From CAZNQW01 sp964575225 (GTDB lineage Bacteria; Chloroflexota; Anaerolineae; JAAYZQ01): a DNA stretch of 15,199 nucleotides. A program made the position numbers and the translations under genes. Of this stretch, positions 6,635 through 12,108 are shown in pieces. The DNA is taken from positions 1 to 15,199 of the forward strand of contig CAZNQW010000085.1 in assembly GCA_964575225.1 (NCBI GenBank), in the 5' to 3' direction. Below the pieces are notes generated by a model that was not told the origin of the DNA, did no database searches, and was given only the letters and a program-made list of their open reading frames with translations. Within the stretch, counting starts at the first letter, position 1. Every line of letters begins with the position of its first letter.

Positions 6635-7648
6635 TCAAACCGGCGTCCGCAGCACGCGTAGCGCCCGCAGCGTGACCCACTTGTTAGGCTGCTTTTTTGG
6701 CCCAAAATCGACCCAGGTTTTCCCGGTGTAGCCGTATTCCAACGGCCAGCGGCCCTGGTCGTCCTGCTTGGCGGCGATGAGGGTTAGGGCGTTGGACAAT
6801 CGAGCATCGTTCCCATAGCCCAGAACGGTCAGCGCCTCGGCGATCTGTAACAGATCGGTGATGTAAAACACCGGAAAACCAAACTTCCACCAATTGCCGC
6901 TGGGCTTTTCGTTGACGCCGGAAGGATAATCCGCCCGGGCCGGATCGGTGCTGAACAGAAAATCCACACCTACCTGGATCGCACGGTCGATCAACGGTGT
7001 GCGCCGCTCCACCGGCCAAAAGCCCAGGGCCAGCATCTCTTTCACCGCACCCCAGGCGCAGGCCTGACCCTCATTGGCGCCACAGGCAAAGCGGGGACCG
7101 CACTGGCTAGCATAGTAACGCACCGCCCCGGTGCGATCGTCCTTGGGCGCCACCCCCTCGCCGGTGATGCTGCGCGCCATCCACGCCATGGCCTGCTCCA
7201 ATCGTGGGTCGTCGCAGCCCATGGCCAACAGCGCCCAGCACAGATTGCCTTGCAGGCAATCGATGGTAGCCGAAGGCGCTCTCGACGCGCTGAACTGTCC
7301 ATCCGGTGTCAGGGCATGATCCAGCAGGTAGGCGCAAGCCCGGCCAATGCGCTCATCCTCACCGACCCACGCGCCCAATTGGGCCAGCAGGATCAGCGCC
7401 CACACCGTGGAGCGATATTTGGGATTGTAGCCAGGACCCGGCTTTACCCAAAAGCCCGCAGGCTCCATCTCCGTCAGGATGGCCGAGATGGGTCCTTGGC
7501 GGTGCGCCGCCTGTCGCGCGGCCGCCAGCTCTGGATCGTCGGCCCGCAGGCCCACCAGATCCCGCAGCGCCAGGTAGCGCGCTCCGGGCGAATCGGGCTC
7601 TAACAGCCAGGGCAGCGCATCCCCTGTCAGCAGCTCGCCACCCATCAT
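6635..7648 (-). CDS. Alpha/alpha-toroid (terpenoid cyclase/prenyltransferase-like) protein of unknown function
   Basis: This 337-residue protein has no signal peptide or membrane segment. It begins GDALPWLLEPDSPGARYLAL, a start shared by a family often mislabelled 'nitrogen fixation protein NifH' in automatic annotation, as I recall. It has no P-loop or iron-sulfur motif of real NifH. Helical repeats with GxxxxxL and W-rich turns (FWVKPGPGYNPKYRSTVWAL, 67-86; GNWWKFGFPVFYITDLLQIA, 251-270; GRWPLEYGYTGKTWVDFG, 299-316) suggest the toroid fold seen in squalene cyclases and prenyltransferases, but no DxDD motif is visible. Cysteines at 131, 137, 183, 189 and 197 cluster in two segments (CLQGNLC and CGPRFAC...C) and might bind metal. 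GGGAGGG sits about 7-8 nt before ATG 7648; an adjacent in-frame ATG lies at 7645. The flavodiiron gene ends 94 bp upstream on the same strand. Confidence 0.75.
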   Translation of the reverse strand: MMGGELLTGDALPWLLEPDSPGARYLALRDLVGLRADDPELAAARQAAHRQGPISAILTEMEPAGFWVKPGPGYNPKYRSTVWALILLAQLGAWVGEDERIGRACAYLLDHALTPDGQFSASRAPSATIDCLQGNLCWALLAMGCDDPRLEQAMAWMARSITGEGVAPKDDRTGAVRYYASQCGPRFACGANEGQACAWGAVKEMLALGFWPVERRTPLIDRAIQVGVDFLFSTDPARADYPSGVNEKPSGNWWKFGFPVFYITDLLQIAEALTVLGYGNDARLSNALTLIAAKQDDQGRWPLEYGYTGKTWVDFGPKKQPNKWVTLRALRVLRTPV

Positions 7649-7671
7649 GGATCCACCCTCCCGTCATCGTT

Positions 7672-7708
7672 TAGGGGCGCGCCCCACGGTGCCGCGGACG
7701 CGCCCCTA
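7672..7708. repeat. Perfect 10-bp inverted repeat, possible interspersed palindromic element
   Basis: TAGGGGCGCG (7672-7681) and CGCGCCCCTA (7699-7708) flank a 17-nt loop; the left arm is also part of the palindrome GGGGCGCGCCCC (7674-7685). It lies between the flavodiiron and toroid genes. No T-run follows, so it may be a REP-like dispersed element, mRNA stabiliser or weak terminator. Palindromes with GGGGCG/CGCCCC arms are frequent between genes in Chloroflexota, from memory. Confidence 0.6.
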
Positions 7709-7742
7709 CGGATATTGAATACAGCAGCTCGCTGCTCAGGCC

Positions 7743-8912
7743 TTACAGCCCCTCGTGCTTTTCCTGGATGGCGCCGGCCAGGGCATCAAGGGCCGCAAAG
7801 GTATCCTCGCGGGGATGGCCCTTACACAGCACCGTGCCCAATACCTCGACCTTTAGATTCGGAATCAAGGCCGAGATCTGCTCGACCGCCTTGGTGCCCC
7901 AACCGTACGAACCAATGATGGCGACATACCGTAGCTTGGGTCGCAGCGCATTGGCCAGGTGGGTGGCCGAAAAGACCGTCGGGTGGGGACCACCATGTAC
8001 TGTGGGCGTGCCGATCACCACCGTCGCCGCGTCCACCAACGCCATGGCCAGCTTGCCGATGTCGGTGACGGTCAGATCAAACAGCTTGACCTCGACGCCT
8101 CGCTCCACAAGAGCGGTCGTCAAATAGTCGACCATGGCCTGGGTGCTGCCGTGCATCGAGATGTAGGGTATCACCACCTGATTCGACACACGCTCCGACA
8201 CCCAATTTTCATAGGCCGACAGGATTCCCTCCGGTCGATCGTAGATCGGCCCATGCACGGGTGCGATCAGCTCCAGCTCCAGCCCGCGGATCTTTTTGAG
8301 GTTGTTGATCAGGATCTTGCGGAAGGGCATCATGATCTCGGCATAGTAGCGCTTGGCCCCTTCCATCACATACGGCTCGCTGCTGGCATACAGGTTCGAG
8401 GTCGCCAGGTGCGATCCAAACAGATCGCAGGTGAACAGAATGCGATCTTCTTCCAGATAGCTGACCATCGTTTCGGGCCAGTGCACCCAAGGCGTGTGGA
8501 CAAAACGCAGCGTCTTGTCGCCCAGCGACAGCGTCTCGCCATCCTCCACCGTCTTGATACGCTCTGCCTCAATGCCCACATGGTCGATCAGCAACGACTG
8601 GGCCTTGGGACTACACACCACCGTCGCCTCGGGATGGATCTCCAGGACCTTGGGAATGGCGCCCGAATGATCCTGCTCGGTGTGGTGCGAGACAATATAG
8701 TCGATCCGCTCCACCCCGGCCAATTGCTCCAACAATACCTCCTCCCAGGCCGGATCGACGGTATCCATGAGGGCCACTTTTTCCGAGCCCTCTACCAGAA
8801 AGGCGTTATAGCTGGTGCCATCGGGCAGGGGGATTAACGAATCGAACAGTCGCCGGTTCCAGTCGACGGCCCCAAGGCAGTATACTCGATCTCGAATCTT
8901 TCTCGGTTTCAT
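7743..8912 (-). CDS. FprA-family A-type flavoprotein (flavodiiron protein)
   Basis: The ATG at 8912 is chosen because AAAAAGGAG precedes it by 6 nt and the protein then starts MKPRKIRDRVYCLGAVDW, the normal family start; a longer frame to 9197 would run through the promoter and the neighbouring gene's start. The protein has 389 residues in two domains. The beta-lactamase-like diiron domain (1-245) keeps the full ligand set: H77-x-E79-x-D81 in HHTEQDHSG, H144 in HTPWVHWPE, D163 in LFTCDLFGSH and H220 in APVHGPIY. The flavodoxin-like domain (246-389) binds FMN through SMHGSTQAM (252-260). Flavodiiron proteins reduce O2 to water or NO to N2O in the cytoplasm, with electrons usually from rubredoxin. 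No rubredoxin domain is fused and none is adjacent. This suits an anaerobe or microaerophile that must remove oxygen or NO. Confidence 0.93.
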   Translation of the reverse strand: MKPRKIRDRVYCLGAVDWNRRLFDSLIPLPDGTSYNAFLVEGSEKVALMDTVDPAWEEVLLEQLAGVERIDYIVSHHTEQDHSGAIPKVLEIHPEATVVCSPKAQSLLIDHVGIEAERIKTVEDGETLSLGDKTLRFVHTPWVHWPETMVSYLEEDRILFTCDLFGSHLATSNLYASSEPYVMEGAKRYYAEIMMPFRKILINNLKKIRGLELELIAPVHGPIYDRPEGILSAYENWVSERVSNQVVIPYISMHGSTQAMVDYLTTALVERGVEVKLFDLTVTDIGKLAMALVDAATVVIGTPTVHGGPHPTVFSATHLANALRPKLRYVAIIGSYGWGTKAVEQISALIPNLKVEVLGTVLCKGHPREDTFAALDALAGAIQEKHEGL

Positions 8913-8990
8913 GACAAACTCCTTTTTGCAGGCCCTATTTCGATCGCAGTAAGCCAATGATCTGCTGGGGGTGGGCTTGCTCCTCATTCC

Positions 8991-9019
8991 ATTATGCACC
9001 AAAAGAACCTCTTTGTCAA
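8991..9019 (-). promoter_or_regulatory. Promoter of the flavodiiron gene
   Basis: Minus strand: a perfect TTGACA (9019-9014), a 17-bp spacer, CATAAT (8996-8991). The predicted start is about 8984, leaving a leader of about 72 nt. It is the strongest -35 box in the window. Confidence 0.7.
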
Positions 9020-9038
9020 ATGAATTCAAAATTCCCCC

Positions 9039-9067
9039 TTGCGCTCTCGCCTGGGATGGGATATAAT
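9039..9067 (+). promoter_or_regulatory. Promoter of the HEAT-repeat gene
   Basis: TTGCGC (9039-9044), a 17-bp spacer, a perfect TATAAT (9062-9067). The predicted start is near 9074, 47 nt before the ATG. It lies 20 bp from the divergent flavodiiron promoter. Confidence 0.68.
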
Positions 9068-9120
9068 GAAACCAGGCCGCCCCACAGGGTGGCATACCAG
9101 GACAAGGATTGGGAAAGCCA

Positions 9121-10179
9121 ATGACAAGCGAACTGGATGAACTACACGAGCTTCTGGAGCAGCTCGAGGAGGACCGCCGGTCATCCATCACCGGCAAGCT
9201 CCACTTTCTGTCGGATCTGAACGGCGAACGTCTGGCCGAGGTATGCGCCGCCTGGGAGACCTATGCGGTGGACCAACGGCGACGCCTGATCCACGCCATG
9301 GTCGACCTGGCCGAAGCCAATTTCGAGGTCAATTTCGACGCCCTATTCCGCCACTGTCTGACCGACCCCGACGAAGAGGTACGCACTGCAGCCATCGACG
9401 GGTTATGGGAAGATGAAGAAGTGGGCCTGGTGGCCCCCTTGCTGACCATGTTGCGCCGCGATCCCTCCCCGCACGTGCGCGCCGCCGCCGCTATCAGCCT
9501 GGGGCGCTTTGTTCTGGCGGGCGAACTCGAAAAGCTGGATGAGACGATTCTCCAACGGATCGTCGCCGAACTCTTGGAGGTGGTCCATCTGCCAGCCGAA
9601 AGCGTCGAGGTTCGGCGCCGGGCTCTGGAATCGGTGACCTATTCCAGCCAGATCCAGGTGCGCAGCCTTCTCGATAGCGCCTACTATGATTCGGACGAAC
9701 GGATGCGCCAGAGCGCCATCGTGGGCATGGGCCGCAGTTGCGACGAGCGCTGGATCAAATACCTTCTGGCCGAGATCGAAAGCGACTCGCCGGCCATGCG
9801 GTACGAAGCTGCCTGGGCCTGCGGCGAATTGGGGCTGCCCCGCGCCGTCAGCCACCTGGCGCGATTGGTCCAAGACCCCGACCGCCAAGTGTCCAACGCT
9901 GCCATCTGGGCGCTGGGGCAGATCGGTGGGACCGAAGCGCGTCAGGCGCTGTTGGATGCCTACGAGGATGCCGATCGCGACATGCAAGCCGCTTTGGACG
10001 ATGCCATCGCCGAGCAATCGCTGGCCGATGGCGAGATCGAATTTACCCTCTATGATACTGAAGCCTTGGCCGATGATGCCCGTCTTTTCGACTTGATCGA
10101 TCCGATCGACGACGGGTTTGATTACCAGGACGAAGAGGACTATGACGATGACGACGCCTACCCGTACGATGACGAGTAG
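9121..10179 (+). CDS. HEAT-repeat protein with acidic C-terminal tail
   Basis: ATG 9121 is preferred over TTG 9109: a GGGA lies 7 nt upstream of the ATG, while AAGGA abuts the TTG. The protein has 352 residues and no signal peptide or membrane helix. After a Glu-rich N-terminal helix (3-21) come at least six HEAT-like helical pairs. They are recognisable by D-(P/S)-x-x-x-V/M-R-x-x-A motifs at about 82-95, 113-130, 162-172, 191-205, 222-239 and 252-270 (for example DPSPHVRAAAAISLGRF and NAAIWALGQIGG). Residues 331-352 are strongly acidic, 13 of 22 being Asp or Glu. HEAT arrays are protein- or nucleic-acid-binding scaffolds; no catalytic residues are seen. The downstream ppaC gene is 98 bp away in the same direction and may be co-transcribed. 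Fold call sure; role unknown. Confidence 0.85.
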   Translation: MTSELDELHELLEQLEEDRRSSITGKLHFLSDLNGERLAEVCAAWETYAVDQRRRLIHAMVDLAEANFEVNFDALFRHCLTDPDEEVRTAAIDGLWEDEEVGLVAPLLTMLRRDPSPHVRAAAAISLGRFVLAGELEKLDETILQRIVAELLEVVHLPAESVEVRRRALESVTYSSQIQVRSLLDSAYYDSDERMRQSAIVGMGRSCDERWIKYLLAEIESDSPAMRYEAAWACGELGLPRAVSHLARLVQDPDRQVSNAAIWALGQIGGTEARQALLDAYEDADRDMQAALDDAIAEQSLADGEIEFTLYDTEALADDARLFDLIDPIDDGFDYQDEEDYDDDDAYPYDDE

Positions 10180-10207
10180 GCCGCGTGGCTGACCGTTTGC
10201 CCCCGTG

Positions 10208-10241
10208 GACCCAGGCATCGCTCCCTGCTCATGCCTGGGTC
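10208..10241. terminator. Perfect 11-bp inverted repeat between the HEAT gene and ppaC
   Basis: GACCCAGGCAT (10208-10218) and ATGCCTGGGTC (10231-10241) form an 11-bp perfect stem with a 12-nt loop. It lies 29 bp after the HEAT stop and 37 bp before the ppaC start. There is no T-run, so it may be a weak terminator, a processing or stability hairpin, or a ppaC leader element. Confidence 0.4.
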
Positions 10242-10277
10242 GATGGCCATCAAAACCAGCCTTGAGGGAGACACCCC

Positions 10278-11918
10278 ATGGCCCGAGAGATCTATGTAGT
10301 CGGCCACAAAAACCCCGACACCGACTCGATTGTGTCGGCCATTGCCTTTGCCGAATTGCTGCGAACACGAGGAGAACCCAGGGTGACGCCGGCCCGCCAG
10401 GGGGACGTCTGGCGCGAGACCCAATATATCCTCGACCGCATGGGGGTGCCCGCGCCCATTCTTCTGGAGGATGTGCGCCCCACCGCCCGCGACGTCATGA
10501 CCACCACGCCCATTGTGGGGCACGTGGCCGAATCGGCCTACGCCATCGGCAAGCGCCTGCGCGACAAGCAGATCCGAGCCATTCCCCTGGTGGATGATGA
10601 CAGGCGACTGGCGGGGCTCATCACGGTCGAGGACTTTGCGCACATCCTTCTCACCGAGCTGGAGCCCAGCGCCATGGACGTCGTCCATCTGGACGTGGGC
10701 AACGTCGTCGAGACTTTGGGCGGACGGTTGTTGGCATCGGCCAAGAGCCGCCGGTTGAGAGACAAGGTCATGGTAGCTGCCATGGACCTGGAATCGATGC
10801 GACCGCGCATCGAACCCGATATTCTCATGGTTATGGGCGACCGCGCCGACGCCCAGCGCATCGCCATTGAGGAGGGTGTGGGCGCCCTGGTCATCACCGG
10901 CGACCTGCCCATCTCGGACGAGATTGTGGAACTGGCCCGCGCCCACGATGTCACCCTCATCTCGTCACCGCACCACACCTTTACCACCGTCCGACTACTG
11001 AACCTGAGCATCCCGGTCTCTCACGTGATGCGTCGCGACAGAGCCTTTGGGAGACCCGAGGACTCATTAGACGAGCTGCGCCGCAAGCTCGCCGGCCAAC
11101 TGACCATTCCCATCATCGACCATGAAGAGCGCGTGGTAGGGGTTGTGTCGCGCAGCGACCTCATCAACCCCATCCGCCACGGCGTGTATTTGGTCGACCA
11201 CAACGAGCGGAGTCAGACCGTGGACGGACTGGACGAGGCCGATCTGCTGGGCATCATCGACCATCACCGCATTGCCGATATTCAGAGCGCAGCCCCGGTC
11301 TATTTTCGTAACGAAACCGTCGGTTCCACCAGCACCATCATTGCGGGGCTGTATCGAGAAGCGGGCATTCCCATCCCACCATCTATCGCCGGGATCTTGT
11401 TGGGCGGGGTCATCACCGACACGGTGTTGTTTCGCTCACCCACCAGCACTCCGCGGGATCAAGAGGTAGCCGGCGAACTGGCCACCCTCTCCGGGCTCGA
11501 CCCGGAGGAATTTGGCCGCGAAATCTTTGCCGTCGTCTCGGACCTTTCGGGGCGCTCGCTCCGAGAGATTGTGACCACGGACTTTAAAGAGTTCCGAATC
11601 GAAGACATGCCCTTTGCCATCGGCTATCTGGAAACCGTGCATCGGCGCCGTGTCGACGAGATCCGCGACGATCTACTGGCCGAGATGCGCACCCTGCGCG
11701 GCGAAAAGGGGTACGCCGCCCTGTTGTTCATGGTAGTCGACATTGTTCAGGGTCAAACCGAAATCCTGATCGTGGGTATGGAAGAGACTGTAGCCGAGGC
11801 ATTGGGCGCCCCCTTGACCTCGGCCCACACCGTAATCATCGACGGTGTGATGTCGCGCAAAAAGCAGGTGGTGCCCGTACTGCCTCGAGTGGCACGAATG
11901 GCTAAAGAACGCGACTGA
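10278..11918 (+). CDS. ppaC: Manganese-dependent inorganic pyrophosphatase with CBS-DRTGG-CBS regulatory insert (family II)
   Basis: This 546-residue cytoplasmic protein hydrolyses pyrophosphate to two phosphates, pulling forward nucleic acid and other biosyntheses. The DHH catalytic domain is split. The N-terminal part has GHKNPDTDS with metal ligands H10, D14 and D16. A regulatory insert follows: CBS 1 at about 67-130 (RDVMTTTPI ... GLITVEDF), DRTGG at about 140-245 (DILMVMGDRADAQ, GALVITGDLP) and CBS 2 at about 248-300 (VSHVMRRD ... GVVSRSDL). The catalytic domain resumes with VDHN (D307-N309), IDHHR (D328-H330) and a DHHA2 domain with the substrate-binding SRKKQ (526-530). In characterised CBS-pyrophosphatases AMP and ADP inhibit while ATP and diadenosine polyphosphates activate. 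GAGGGAG (10264-10270) lies 7 nt before the ATG. All catalytic motifs are intact. Confidence 0.95.
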   Translation: MAREIYVVGHKNPDTDSIVSAIAFAELLRTRGEPRVTPARQGDVWRETQYILDRMGVPAPILLEDVRPTARDVMTTTPIVGHVAESAYAIGKRLRDKQIRAIPLVDDDRRLAGLITVEDFAHILLTELEPSAMDVVHLDVGNVVETLGGRLLASAKSRRLRDKVMVAAMDLESMRPRIEPDILMVMGDRADAQRIAIEEGVGALVITGDLPISDEIVELARAHDVTLISSPHHTFTTVRLLNLSIPVSHVMRRDRAFGRPEDSLDELRRKLAGQLTIPIIDHEERVVGVVSRSDLINPIRHGVYLVDHNERSQTVDGLDEADLLGIIDHHRIADIQSAAPVYFRNETVGSTSTIIAGLYREAGIPIPPSIAGILLGGVITDTVLFRSPTSTPRDQEVAGELATLSGLDPEEFGREIFAVVSDLSGRSLREIVTTDFKEFRIEDMPFAIGYLETVHRRRVDEIRDDLLAEMRTLRGEKGYAALLFMVVDIVQGQTEILIVGMEETVAEALGAPLTSAHTVIIDGVMSRKKQVVPVLPRVARMAKERD

Positions 11919-11932
11919 GGCGCGACCCGAGA

Positions 11933-11953
11933 GGGCAGGCACCCTCCCTGCCC
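11933..11953 (+). terminator. Stem-loop after ppaC
   Basis: GGGCAGG (11933-11939) and CCTGCCC (11947-11953) form a 7-bp GC stem with a 7-nt loop, starting 15 bp after the ppaC stop. No T-run follows (CCTCCCTACC), so an intrinsic terminator role is uncertain. Confidence 0.35.
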
Positions 11954-12092
11954 CCTCCCTACCCGTGGTTCAGGCCCACTCGGCCGCAACAGCCTGATGC
12001 AGCGGAAGCGCCGCAAAAGGAGGTTCGCCCACCCAATCCATGGTCCCAAACACACGAGCAACATCGCGTGGTTGATCAAAATCAAACCCCAC

Positions 12093-12108
12093 AAAGGAGG
12101 CCCAAGTG
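12093..12108 (+). promoter_or_regulatory. Strong ribosome binding site fixing a GTG start
   Basis: AAAGGAGG (12093-12100) lies 5 nt before GTG 12106, and translation from there begins directly with a signal peptide. A second AAAAGGAGG at 12015-12023 has no start codon at proper distance. No clear sigma70 promoter was found in 11919-12092. Confidence 0.75.

Noticed and set aside
6321..6680. 120-codon N-terminal extension of kimA
   Set aside because: It crosses the predicted promoter, overlaps the toroid gene and has no membrane or family sequence; GTG 6320 fits the family start and has a ribosome binding site.
6635..7648. NifH nitrogenase reductase
   Set aside because: There is no P-loop or 4Fe4S-ligand motif; the label is a known type of mis-annotation for this toroid-like family.
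7959..8837. Plus-strand open frame (292 codons) opposite the flavodiiron gene
   Set aside because: It is an antisense shadow rich in His, Arg and Gln with no ribosome binding site; the flavodiiron frame has all catalytic motifs.
8913..9197. 95-codon N-terminal extension of the flavodiiron protein
   Set aside because: It is Ser/Cys-rich low-complexity sequence that passes through both divergent promoters; ATG 8912 has AAAAAGGAG and the normal family start.
9403..10368. Minus-strand open frame (321 codons) opposite the HEAT gene
   Set aside because: It runs through the HEAT coding region and the intergenic hairpin; composition looks like antisense of a helical repeat protein.
10158..10946. 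Minus-strand open frame (262 codons) opposite ppaC
   Set aside because: Antisense shadow; no start signal or domain features, while ppaC is certain.
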